Shown here in pieces: positions 1 to 8,329 of a stretch of 64,000 bases of DNA. The notes under the pieces were generated by a model that searched no databases, was not told the DNA's origin, and saw only the letters and a program-made list of their open reading frames with translations. Both the position numbers and the translations under genes were made by a program. The stretch lies in contig NC_090285.1 of assembly GCF_037392515.1 (NCBI RefSeq), positions 2,049,501 through 2,113,500 of the forward strand, read 5' to 3'. Numbering within the stretch: position 1 is the first letter of the stretch; each line of letters opens with the position of its first letter. The stretch is from Haliotis asinina. Taxonomy: Eukaryota; Mollusca; Gastropoda; Lepetellida; Haliotidae.

Positions 1-104
1 TGGAAATGTATTTCTGTCTTATGCAACGAGGGTCTACAATCTACGAAGCACTGATAACAAATTGTATTTAAATGAAGAGGACACTGCATTTGCATCCATA
101 TGGA

Positions 105-118
105 GTAAATGGACACGT
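105..118 (+). repeat. Left arm of 14-bp inverted repeat flanking the GCC gene (representative)
   Basis: GTAAATGGACACGT here is the exact reverse complement of 460-473. The two arms enclose the GCC tRNA gene, its terminator and the CRE/TATA module (a 369-bp interval in unit 0) and recur in each unit. A breakpoint of each of the two array deletions falls in or next to this arm. Confidence 0.8.
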
Positions 119-197
119 CAACTGAACACTTCCTCCTTGCCAGCTGTCTTCTTTAACTTAAGAATGAGAAGCTAAGAAAAGGCACTGTTAGTGTGAA

Positions 198-268
198 GCA
201 TCGGTGGTCTAGTGGTAGAATACTCGCCTGCCACGCGGGTGACCCGGGTTCGATTCCCGGTCGATGCA
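198..268 (+). tRNA. tRNA-Gly-GCC: tRNA-Gly(GCC), unit 0 (reference copy)
   Basis: A 71-nt cloverleaf that carries glycine to GGC/GGU codons in cytosolic translation. The acceptor stem GCATCGG pairs with TCGATGC (7-66 is G.U) and the discriminator is A73. The anticodon loop is CTGCCAC, so the anticodon is GCC. Internal Pol III promoters are intact: A box TGGTCTAGTGG and B box GGTTCGATTCC. No CCA is encoded and there is no intron, as usual for eukaryotic nuclear genes. The D stem GTCT/GAAT has a C12.A23 mismatch where other animals that I recall have GTTC; this is shared by all copies. Tail T5-GGG-T8. It faces the TCC gene of the same unit. Confidence 0.98.
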
Positions 269-273
269 CACTC

Positions 274-289
274 TTTTTGGGTTTTTTTT
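274..289 (+). terminator. Pol III oligo-T terminator of tRNA-Gly(GCC) (representative)
   Basis: A T5 run starts 5 nt after the tRNA and a T8 run follows after GGG. RNA polymerase III stops at runs of four or more T. The double arrangement recurs in every GCC-bearing unit, with the first run T4 or T5, a linker of GG, GGG, GGGG or GCG, and the second run T7-T9 or T-A-T6. Confidence 0.93.
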
Positions 290-292
290 GCG

Positions 293-316
293 CCTCTGGG
301 GGTTGAAAAAGAGGCC
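293..316 (+). other. Short hairpin just past the GCC terminator (representative)
   Basis: GCCTCT is followed 12 nt later by its exact reverse complement AGAGGC, giving a possible 6-bp GC-rich stem directly after the T8 run. It recurs in each unit. It could fold in read-through transcripts; no function is known to me. Confidence 0.45.
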
Positions 317-343
317 TCCAAACGCGTGTCTCCTGGTAAGAAC

Positions 344-420
344 ACCTAGTCTGTGACGCAATGTGATTGTTGTCAGTGATGTCACGTTTCTGTGACGTCA
401 GGACATTGTGAGGTCACAGG
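344..420. promoter_or_regulatory. Cluster of CRE-like sites (representative, unit 0)
   Basis: Within about 70 bp lie TGTGACGCAA, GATGTCACG, a perfect CRE palindrome TGACGTCA (393-400) and GAGGTCACAG. The last three form nested imperfect palindromes: TGATGTCAC/GTGACGTCA with a 6-bp spacer, and CTGTGACGTCA/TGAGGTCACAG with an 8-bp spacer, each with one mismatch. ATF/CREB bZIP factors bind TGACGTCA, and AGGTCA is a nuclear-receptor half site. The cluster is about 120 bp past the 3' end of the GCC gene and is not upstream of either tRNA. Repeated in nearly all units; some (45, 46, 47, 64, 65) read GAGCTCAC in place of the last site. Confidence 0.55.
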
Positions 421-430
421 TGAGTCTTTC

Positions 431-439
431 TATATATAT
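431..439 (+). promoter_or_regulatory. TATA-like box TATATATAT downstream of the CRE cluster (representative)
   Basis: This alternating TA tract starts 38 bp after the start of the perfect CRE and recurs in each unit. With the CRE cluster it looks like a TATA-type promoter facing right, towards a 200-bp stretch with no known gene. In unit 22 it is the target of the Tc1 insertion. Confidence 0.4.
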
Positions 440-459
440 CAGAACGTTGGAATGAGAGA

Positions 460-473
460 ACGTGTCCATTTAC
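460..473 (-). repeat. Right arm of 14-bp inverted repeat (representative)
   Basis: ACGTGTCCATTTAC is the perfect inverse of the arm at 105-118 and starts 21 bp after the TATATATAT tract. Confidence 0.8.
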
Positions 474-640
474 ATTGAAGTTGATGTAAGGACGGAATGT
501 TGTGCAGCTTTTAGCATTGTCCCACAGCAATCGGTGTCAGGCTGTCAATGAAGCAGTAATACCGTCAGTTCTACGTTGGATTACACACAATATTTCACTT
601 CACAGCATGGCTGAGATAACAGAAAGTGTCCACAGCAAAT

Positions 641-649
641 TATATATAT
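641..649. promoter_or_regulatory. Second TATATATAT tract (representative)
   Basis: An identical TATATATATCA 11-mer lies 210 bp after the first tract in the same orientation. It starts the segment that is duplicated (38 bp) in units 15, 21 and 24. A/T-rich tract only; promoter function is speculative. Confidence 0.25.
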
Positions 650-740
650 CAAAATGATGTATAGTCATGGAGTAATTCATTTGTACTTTCTTCAGTCAGA
701 GATGAACTCGACGTTTCTCTAGCTATGTTCCTGCAGGAAT

Positions 741-745
741 AAAAA
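741..745 (-). terminator. Pol III oligo-T terminator of tRNA-Gly(TCC) (representative)
   Basis: A5 on the + strand is T5 on the tRNA strand, 2 nt beyond the discriminator base. It looks the same in all complete TCC copies. Unlike the GCC gene there is only one run. Confidence 0.92.
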
Positions 746-747
746 GT

Positions 748-819
748 TGCGTCGGCCGGGAATCGAACCCGGATCGACTGCTTGGAAGGCAACCATGCTA
801 ACCTTTACACCACCGACGC
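748..819 (-). tRNA. tRNA-Gly-TCC: tRNA-Gly(TCC), unit 0 (reference copy)
   Basis: A 72-nt cloverleaf that carries glycine to GGA codons (and GGG by wobble). The acceptor stem GCGTCGG pairs perfectly with CCGACGC, with discriminator A73. The anticodon loop is CTTCCAA, so the anticodon is TCC. The D stem is GTGT/GCAT with loop AAAGGTTA. The B box GGTTCGATTCC and an A-box-like TGGTGTAAAGG are present; no CCA or intron is encoded. A T5 stop follows 2 nt after the gene. Flank A: the 5' flank reads AAGCTTTG on the + strand about 11 bp upstream; the alternative flank B reads AGGATTGG. Confidence 0.98.
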
Positions 820-870
820 TGACCATGCTAAGCTTTGTTGAATAGGCATCTTAATGAAATTTGCTGATTG

Positions 871-875
871 ATTGG
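871..875 (-). promoter_or_regulatory. Inverted CCAAT box in the divergent spacer (representative)
   Basis: ATTGG on the + strand reads CCAAT (in GGCCAATCA) on the - strand, about 52 bp upstream of the TCC gene start. CCAAT boxes bind NF-Y. It sits in the shared 5' region of the two divergent tRNA genes. Confidence 0.35.
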
Positions 876-910
876 CCACGCTTCGAGGCACGCCACTAAA
901 CGAGACGGCT

Positions 911-917
911 TACGTCA
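911..917 (+). promoter_or_regulatory. Half-CRE TACGTCA in the divergent spacer (representative)
   Basis: TACGTCA fits an ATF/CREB half site. It is polymorphic between units: TAGGTCA precedes units 21, 25, 29 and 30, and TTGGTCA precedes units 31, 32, 37 and 38, which removes the CGTCA core. Confidence 0.35.
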
Positions 918-1026
918 CAAACTGAATGAAATTGGGCTTTGGAAATGTATTTCTGTCTTATGCAACGAGGGTCTACAATCTACGAAGCACTGATAACAAA
1001 TTGTATTTAAATGAAGAGGACACTGC

Positions 1027-1034
1027 ATTTGCAT
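1027..1034 (+). promoter_or_regulatory. Octamer ATTTGCAT upstream of tRNA-Gly(GCC) (representative)
   Basis: A perfect POU-domain octamer ends 102 bp before the GCC gene and is directly followed by CCATATGG. In vertebrates octamers act in the distal elements of snRNA, 7SK and selenocysteine tRNA genes; for ordinary tRNA genes with internal promoters this would be unusual. The site looks unchanged in the units I read. Confidence 0.35.
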
Positions 1035-1136
1035 CCATATGGAGTAAATGGACACGTCAACTGAACACTTCCTCCTTGCCAGCTGTCTTCTTTAACTTAA
1101 GAATGAGAAGCTAAGAAAAGGCACTGTTAGTGTGAA

Positions 1137-1207
1137 GCATCGGTGGTCTAGTGGTAGAATACTCGCCTGCCACGCGGGTGACCCGGGTTCGATTCCCGGT
1201 CGATGCA
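1137..1207 (+). tRNA. tRNA-Gly-GCC: tRNA-Gly(GCC), unit 1
   Basis: Consensus body; tail T5-GG-T9. Confidence 0.97.
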
Positions 1208-1686
1208 CACTCTTTTTGGTTTTTTTTTGCGCCTCTGGGGGTTGAAAAAGAGGCCTCCAAACGCGTGTCTCCTGGTAAGAACACCTAGTCTGTGACGCAA
1301 TGTGATTGTTGTCAGTGATGTCACGTTTCTGTGACGTCAGGACATTGTGAGGTCACAGGTGAGTCTTTCTATATATATCAGAACGTTGGAATGAGAGAAC
1401 GTGTCCATTTACATTGAAGTTGATGTAAGGACGGAATGTTGTGCAGCTTTTAGCATTGTCCCACAGCAATCGGTGTCAGGCTGTCAATGAAGCAGTAATA
1501 CCGTCAGTTCTACGTTGGATTACACACAATATTTCACTTCACAGCATGGCTGAGATAACAGAAAGTGTCCACAGCAAATTATATATATCAACATGATGTA
1601 TAGTCATGGAGTAATTCATTTGTACTTTCTTCAGTCAGAGATGAACTCGACGTTTCTCTAGCTATGTTCCTGCAGGAATAAAAAGT

Positions 1687-1758
1687 TGCGTCGGCCGGGA
1701 ATCGAACCCGGATCGACTGCTTGGAAGGCAACCATGTTAACCTTTACACCACCGACGC
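1687..1758 (-). tRNA. tRNA-Gly-TCC: tRNA-Gly(TCC), unit 1, G22A variant
   Basis: G22 is A, turning the T13.G22 wobble of the D stem into a T13-A22 pair, so folding should be kept. Same variant in unit 5. Flank A. Confidence 0.96.
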
Positions 1759-2075
1759 TGACCATGCTAAGCTTTGTTGAATAGGCATCTTAATGAAATT
1801 TGCTGATTGATTGGCCACGCTTCGAGGCACGCCACTAAACGAGACGGCTTACGTCACAAACTGAATGAAATTGGGCTTTGGAAATGTATTTCTGTCTTAT
1901 GCAACGAGGGTCTACAATCTACGAAGCACTGATAACAAATTGTATTTAAATGAAGAGGACACTGCATTTGCATCCATATGGAGTAAATGGACACGTCAAC
2001 TGAACACTTCCTCCTTGCCAGCTGTCTTCTTTAACTTAAGAATGAGAAGCTAAGAAAAGGCACTGTTAGTGTGAA

Positions 2076-2146
2076 GCATCGGTGGTCTAGTGGTAGAATA
2101 CTCGCCTGCCACGCGGGTGACCCGGGTTCGATTCCCGGTCGATGCA
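2076..2146 (+). tRNA. tRNA-Gly-GCC: tRNA-Gly(GCC), unit 2
   Basis: Consensus body; tail T5-GGG-T8. Confidence 0.97.
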
Positions 2147-2625
2147 CACTCTTTTTGGGTTTTTTTTGCGCCTCTGGGGGTTGAAAAAGAGGCCTCCAAA
2201 CGCGTGTCTCCTGGTAAGAACACCTAGTCTGTGACGCAATGTGATTGTTGTCAGTGATGTCACGTTTCTGTGACGTCAGGACATTGTGAGGTCACAGGTG
2301 AGTCTTTCTATATATATCAGAACGTTGGAATGAGAGAACGTGTCCATTTACATTGAAGTTGATGTAAGGACGGAATGTTGTGCAGCTTTTAGCATTGTCC
2401 CACAGCAATCGGTGTCAGGCTGTCAATGAAGCAGTAATACCGTCAGTTCTACGTTGGATTACACACAATATTTCACTTCACAGCATGGCTGAGATAACAG
2501 AAAGTGTCCACAGCAAATTATATATATCAAAATGATGTATAGTCATGGAGTAATTCATTTGTACTTTCTTCAGTCAGAGATGAACTCGACGTTTCTCTAG
2601 CTATGTTCCTGCAGGAATAAAAAGT

Positions 2626-2697
2626 TGCGTCGGCCGGGAATCGAACCCGGATCGACTGCTTGGAAGGCAACCATGCTAACCTTTACACCACCGACGC
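2626..2697 (-). tRNA. tRNA-Gly-TCC: tRNA-Gly(TCC), unit 2
   Basis: Consensus body; flank A. Confidence 0.97.
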
Positions 2698-3014
2698 TGA
2701 CCATGCTAAGCTTTGTTGAATAGGCATCTTAATGAAATTTGCTGATTGATTGGCCACGCTTCGAGGCACGCCACTAAACGAGACGGCTTACGTCACAAAC
2801 TGAATGAAATTGGGCTTTGGAAATGTATTTCTGTCTTATGCAACGAGGGTCTACAATCTACGAAGCACTGATAACAAATTGTATTTAAATGAAGAGGACA
2901 CTGCATTTGCATCCATATGGAGTAAATGGACACGTCAACTGAACACTTCCTCCTTGCCAGCTGTCTTCTTTAACTTAAGAATGAGAAGCTAAGAAAAGGC
3001 ACTGTTAGTGTGAA

Positions 3015-3085
3015 GCATCGGTGGTCTAGTGGTAGAATACTCGCCTGCCACGCGGGTGACCCGGGTTCGATTCCCGGTCGATGCA
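3015..3085 (+). tRNA. tRNA-Gly-GCC: tRNA-Gly(GCC), unit 3
   Basis: Consensus body; tail T5-GGG-T8. Confidence 0.97.
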
Positions 3086-3564
3086 CACTCTTTTTGGGTT
3101 TTTTTTGCGCCTCTGGGGGTTGAAAAAGAGGCCTCCAAACGCGTGTCTCCTGGTAAGAACACCTAGTCTGTGACGCAATGTGATTGTTGTCAGTGATGTC
3201 ACGTTTCTGTGACGTCAGGACATTGTGAGGTCACAGGTGAGTCTTTCTATATATATCAGAACGTTGGAATGAGAGAACGTGTCCATTTACATTGAAGTTG
3301 ATGTAAGGACGGAATGTTGTGCAGCTTTTAGCATTGTCCCACAGCAATCGGTGTCAGGCTGTCAATGAAGCAGTAATACCGTCAGTTCTACGTTGGATTA
3401 CACACAATATTTCACTTCACAGCATGGCTGAGATAACAGAAAGTGTCCACAGCAAATTATATATATCAAAATGATGTATAGTCATGGAGTAATTCATTTG
3501 TACTTTCTTCAGTCAGAGATGAACTCGACGTTTCTCTAGCTATGTTCCTGCAGGAATAAAAAGT

Positions 3565-3636
3565 TGCGTCGGCCGGGAATCGAACCCGGATCGACTGCTT
3601 GGAAGGCAACCATGCTAACCTTTACACCACCGACGC
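3565..3636 (-). tRNA. tRNA-Gly-TCC: tRNA-Gly(TCC), unit 3
   Basis: Consensus body; flank A. Confidence 0.97.
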
Positions 3637-3953
3637 TGACCATGCTAAGCTTTGTTGAATAGGCATCTTAATGAAATTTGCTGATTGATTGGCCACGCTT
3701 CGAGGCACGCCACTAAACGAGACGGCTTACGTCACAAACTGAATGAAATTGGGCTTTGGAAATGTATTTCTGTCTTATGCAACGAGGGTCTACAATCTAC
3801 GAAGCACTGATAACAAATTGTATTTAAATGAAGAGGACACTGCATTTGCATCCATATGGAGTAAATGGACACGTCAACTGAACACTTCCTCCTTGCCAGC
3901 TGTCTTCTTTAACTTAAGAATGAGAAGCTAAGAAAAGGCACTGTTAGTGTGAA

Positions 3954-4024
3954 GCATCGGTGGTCTAGTGGTAGAATACTCGCCTGCCACGCGGGTGACC
4001 CGGGTTCGATTCCCGGTCGATGCA
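3954..4024 (+). tRNA. tRNA-Gly-GCC: tRNA-Gly(GCC), unit 4
   Basis: Consensus body; tail T5-GGG-T8. Confidence 0.97.
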
Positions 4025-4503
4025 CACTCTTTTTGGGTTTTTTTTGCGCCTCTGGGGGTTGAAAAAGAGGCCTCCAAACGCGTGTCTCCTGGTAAGAACA
4101 CCTAGTCTGTGACGCAATGTGATTGTTGTCAGTGATGTCACGTTTCTGTGACGTCAGGACATTGTGAGGTCACAGGTGAGTCTTTCTATATATATCAGAA
4201 CGTTGGAATGAGAGAACGTGTCCATTTACATTGAAGTTGATGTAAGGACGGAATGTTGTGCAGCTTTTAGCATTGTCCCACAGCAATCGGTGTCAGGCTG
4301 TCAATGAAGCAGTAATACCGTCAGTTCTACGTTGGATTACACACAATATTTCACTTCACAGCATGGCTGAGATAACAGAAAGTGTCCACAGCAAATTATA
4401 TATATCAAAATGATGTATAGTCATGGAGTAATTCATTTGTACTTTCTTCAGTCAGAGATGAACTCGACGTTTCTCTAGCTATGTTCCTGCAGGAATAAAA
4501 AGT

Positions 4504-4575
4504 TGCGTCGGCCGGGAATCGAACCCGGATCGACTGCTTGGAAGGCAACCATGCTAACCTTTACACCACCGACGC
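4504..4575 (-). tRNA. tRNA-Gly-TCC: tRNA-Gly(TCC), unit 4
   Basis: Consensus body; flank A. Confidence 0.97.
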
Positions 4576-4892
4576 TGACCATGCTAAGCTTTGTTGAATA
4601 GGCATCTTAATGAAATTTGCTGATTGATTGGCCACGCTTCGAGGCACGCCACTAAACGAGACGGCTTACGTCACAAACTGAATGAAATTGGGCTTTGGAA
4701 ATGTATTTCTGTCTTATGCAACGAGGGTCTACAATCTACGAAGCACTGATAACAAATTGTATTTAAATGAAGAGGACACTGCATTTGCATCCATATGGAG
4801 TAAATGGACACGTCAACTGAACACTTCCTCCTTGCCAGCTGTCTTCTTTAACTTAAGAATGAGAAGCTAAGAAAAGGCACTGTTAGTGTGAA

Positions 4893-4963
4893 GCATCGGT
4901 GGTCTAGTGGTAGAATACTCGCCTGCCACGCGGGTGACCCGGGTTCGATTCCCGGTCGATGCA
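4893..4963 (+). tRNA. tRNA-Gly-GCC: tRNA-Gly(GCC), unit 5
   Basis: Consensus body; tail T5-GG-T9, shared only with unit 1. Confidence 0.97.
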
Positions 4964-5442
4964 CACTCTTTTTGGTTTTTTTTTGCGCCTCTGGGGGTTG
5001 AAAAAGAGGCCTCCAAACGCGTGTCTCCTGGTAAGAACACCTAGTCTGTGACGCAATGTGATTGTTGTCAGTGATGTCACGTTTCTGTGACGTCAGGACA
5101 TTGTGAGGTCACAGGTGAGTCTTTCTATATATATCAGAACGTTGGAATGAGAGAACGTGTCCATTTACATTGAAGTTGATGTAAGGACGGAATGTTGTGC
5201 AGCTTTTAGCATTGTCCCACAGCAATCGGTGTCAGGCTGTCAATGAAGCAGTAATACCGTCAGTTCTACGTTGGATTACACACAATATTTCACTTCACAG
5301 CATGGCTGAGATAACAGAAAGTGTCCACAGCAAATTATATATATCAACATGATGTATAGTCATGGAGTAATTCATTTGTACTTTCTTCAGTCAGAGATGA
5401 ACTCGACGTTTCTCTAGCTATGTTCCTGCAGGAATAAAAAGT

Positions 5443-5514
5443 TGCGTCGGCCGGGAATCGAACCCGGATCGACTGCTTGGAAGGCAACCATGTTAACCTT
5501 TACACCACCGACGC
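5443..5514 (-). tRNA. tRNA-Gly-TCC: tRNA-Gly(TCC), unit 5, G22A variant
   Basis: Same G22A as unit 1, four units earlier; flank A. Confidence 0.96.
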
Positions 5515-5831
5515 TGACCATGCTAAGCTTTGTTGAATAGGCATCTTAATGAAATTTGCTGATTGATTGGCCACGCTTCGAGGCACGCCACTAAACGAGA
5601 CGGCTTACGTCACAAACTGAATGAAATTGGGCTTTGGAAATGTATTTCTGTCTTATGCAACGAGGGTCTACAATCTACGAAGCACTGATAACAAATTGTA
5701 TTTAAATGAAGAGGACACTGCATTTGCATCCATATGGAGTAAATGGACACGTCAACTGAACACTTCCTCCTTGCCAGCTGTCTTCTTTAACTTAAGAATG
5801 AGAAGCTAAGAAAAGGCACTGTTAGTGTGAA

Positions 5832-5902
5832 GCATCGGTGGTCTAGTGGTAGAATACTCGCCTGCCACGCGGGTGACCCGGGTTCGATTCCCGGTCGATG
5901 CA
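5832..5902 (+). tRNA. tRNA-Gly-GCC: tRNA-Gly(GCC), unit 6
   Basis: Consensus body; tail T5-GGG-T8. Confidence 0.97.
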
Positions 5903-6381
5903 CACTCTTTTTGGGTTTTTTTTGCGCCTCTGGGGGTTGAAAAAGAGGCCTCCAAACGCGTGTCTCCTGGTAAGAACACCTAGTCTGTGACGCAATGTGA
6001 TTGTTGTCAGTGATGTCACGTTTCTGTGACGTCAGGACATTGTGAGGTCACAGGTGAGTCTTTCTATATATATCAGAACGTTGGAATGAGAGAACGTGTC
6101 CATTTACATTGAAGTTGATGTAAGGACGGAATGTTGTGCAGCTTTTAGCATTGTCCCACAGCAATCGGTGTCAGGCTGTCAATGAAGCAGTAATACCGTC
6201 AGTTCTACGTTGGATTACACACAATATTTCACTTCACAGCATGGCTGAGATAACAGAAAGTGTCCACAGCAAATTATATATATCAAAATGATGTATAGTC
6301 ATGGAGTAATTCATTTGTACTTTCTTCAGTCAGAGATGAACTCGACGTTTCTCTAGCTATGTTCCTGCAGGAATAAAAAGT

Positions 6382-6453
6382 TGCGTCGGCCGGGAATCGA
6401 ACCCGGATCGACTGCTTGGAAGGCAACCATGCTAACCTTTACACCACCGACGC
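6382..6453 (-). tRNA. tRNA-Gly-TCC: tRNA-Gly(TCC), unit 6
   Basis: Consensus body; flank A. Confidence 0.97.
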
Positions 6454-6770
6454 TGACCATGCTAAGCTTTGTTGAATAGGCATCTTAATGAAATTTGCTG
6501 ATTGATTGGCCACGCTTCGAGGCACGCCACTAAACGAGACGGCTTACGTCACAAACTGAATGAAATTGGGCTTTGGAAATGTATTTCTGTCTTATGCAAC
6601 GAGGGTCTACAATCTACGAAGCACTGATAACAAATTGTATTTAAATGAAGAGGACACTGCATTTGCATCCATATGGAGTAAATGGACACGTCAACTGAAC
6701 ACTTCCTCCTTGCCAGCTGTCTTCTTTAACTTAAGAATGAGAAGCTAAGAAAAGGCACTGTTAGTGTGAA

Positions 6771-6841
6771 GCATCGGTGGTCTAGTGCTAGAATACTCGC
6801 CTGCCACGCGGGTGACCCGGGTTCGATTCCCGGTCGATGCA
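6771..6841 (+). tRNA. tRNA-Gly-GCC: tRNA-Gly(GCC), unit 7, G19C variant
   Basis: The D loop reads AGTGCTA instead of AGTGGTA. This replaces G19, which normally pairs with C56 to hold the elbow and is the last base of the A box, so the copy is probably impaired. Tail T5-GG-T8. Confidence 0.9.
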
Positions 6842-7319
6842 CACTCTTTTTGGTTTTTTTTGCGCCTCTGGGGGTTGAAAAAGAGGCCTCCAAACGCGTG
6901 TCTCCTGGTAAGAACACCTAGTCTGTGACGCAATGTGATTGTTGTCAGTGATGTCACGTTTCTGTGACGTCAGGACATTGTGAGGTCACAGGTGAGTCTT
7001 TCTATATATATCAGAACGTTGGAATGAGAGAACGTGTCCATTTACATTGAAGTTGATGTAAGGACGGAATGTTGTGCAGCTTTTAGCATTGTCCCACAGC
7101 AATCGGTGTCAGGCTGTCAATGAAGCAGTAATACCGTCAGTTCTACGTTGGATTACACACAATATTTCACTTCACAGCATGGCTGAGATAACAGAAAGTG
7201 TCCACAGCAAATTATATATATCAACATGATGTATAGTCATGGAGTAATTCATTTGTACTTTCTTCAGTCAGAGATGAACTCGACGTTTCTCTAGCTATGT
7301 TCCTGCAGGAATAAAAAGT

Positions 7320-7391
7320 TGCGTCGGCCGGGAATCGAACCCGGATCGACTGCTTGGAAGGCAACCATGCTAACCTTTACACCACCGACGC
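7320..7391 (-). tRNA. tRNA-Gly-TCC: tRNA-Gly(TCC), unit 7
   Basis: Consensus body; flank A. Confidence 0.97.
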
Positions 7392-7708
7392 TGACCATGC
7401 TAAGCTTTGTTGAATAGGCATCTTAATGAAATTTGCTGATTGATTGGCCACGCTTCGAGGCACGCCACTAAACGAGACGGCTTACGTCACAAACTGAATG
7501 AAATTGGGCTTTGGAAATGTATTTCTGTTTTATGCAACGAGGGTCTACAATCTACGAAGCACTGATAACAAATTGTATTTAAATGAAGAGGACACTGCAT
7601 TTGCATCCATATGGAGTAAATGGACACGTCAACTGAACACTTCCTCCTTGCCAGCTGTCTTCTTTAACTTAAGAATGAGAAGCTAAGAAAAGGCACTGTT
7701 AGTGTGAA

Positions 7709-7779
7709 GCATCGGTGGTCTAGTGGTAGAATACTCGCCTGCCACGCGGGTGACCCGGGTTCGATTCCCGGTCGATGCA
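7709..7779 (+). tRNA. tRNA-Gly-GCC: tRNA-Gly(GCC), unit 8
   Basis: Consensus body; tail T5-GG-T8. Confidence 0.97.
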
Positions 7780-8257
7780 CACTCTTTTTGGTTTTTTTTG
7801 CGCCTCTGGGGGTTGAAAAAGAGGCCTCCAAACGCGTGTCTCCTGGTAAGAACACCTAGTCTGTGACGCAATGTGATTGTTGTCAGTGATGTCACGTTTC
7901 TGTGACGTCAGGACATTGTGAGGTCACAGGTGAGTCTTTCTATATATATCAGAACGTTGGAATGAGAGAACGTGTCCATTTACATTGAAGTTGATGTAAG
8001 GACGGAATGTTGTGCAGCTTTTAGCATTGTCCCACAGCAATCGGTGTCAGGCTGTCAATGAAGCAGTAATACCGTCAGTTCTACGTTGGATTACACACAA
8101 TATTTCACTTCACAGCATGGCTGAGATAACAGAAAGTGTCCACAGCAAATTATATATATCAACATGATGTATAGTCATGGAGTAATTCATTTGTACTTTC
8201 TTCAGTCAGAGATGAACTCGACGTTTCTCTAGCTATGTTCCTGCAGGAATAAAAAGT

Positions 8258-8329
8258 TGCGTCGGCCGGGAATCGAACCCGGATCGACTGCTTGGAAGGC
8301 AACCATGCTAACCTTTACACCACCGACGC
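8258..8329 (-). tRNA. tRNA-Gly-TCC: tRNA-Gly(TCC), unit 8
   Basis: Consensus body; flank A. Confidence 0.97.

Larger units (their letters stand above)
269..747. other. Convergent spacer between GCC and TCC genes (representative, unit 0)
   Basis: This 479-bp stretch lies between the 3' ends of the two facing tRNA genes and recurs in each unit. In order it holds the oligo-T stop of the GCC gene, a short GCCTCT/AGAGGC hairpin, a CRE-like cluster, a TATATATAT box, about 200 bp of unrecognised sequence, a second TATATATAT, and the T5 stop of the TCC gene (A5 on the + strand). I see no credible protein-coding frame in it. Confidence 0.9.
820..1136. other. Divergent spacer between TCC and next GCC gene (representative, units 0/1)
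   Basis: This 317-bp stretch separates the 5' ends of back-to-back tRNA genes and recurs in each unit. It holds a second copy of the TCC D-arm 10-mer, the A/B flank variant, an inverted CCAAT, a half-CRE, an ATTTGCAT octamer and the left arm of a 14-bp inverted repeat. A 62-codon frame (926-1114) lies here. It carries a stop in four units and I do not regard it as a gene. Confidence 0.9.

Noticed and set aside
198-819. tRNA-derived SINE family
   Set aside because: The tRNA bodies are full-length, intact and nearly invariant. The units are strictly tandem, with no A-rich tail and no target-site duplications around each unit.
633-866. 9-bp inverted repeat CAGCAAATT / AATTTGCTG flanking the TCC gene
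   Set aside because: Arms of 9 bp are expected by chance about once or twice in a unit this long, so it is not significant by itself.
1035-1042. CCATATGG as a CArG box (SRF site)
   Set aside because: The CArG consensus needs six A/T bases between CC and GG; here there are only four.
926-1114. 62-codon open frame repeated on the + strand of nearly every unit (and its copies)
   Set aside because: It lies in the divergent spacer between tRNA genes and its conservation is explained by array homogenisation. It shows no recognisable domain, and four units (53, 55, 56, 57) carry an early stop (CTATGAAG).
6726-6957. 63- to 76-codon open frames on the - strand across the GCC gene in many units
   Set aside because: They run antisense through the tRNA gene and its T-rich tail. 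The frame changes whenever the T run changes length, which is not how a coding region behaves.
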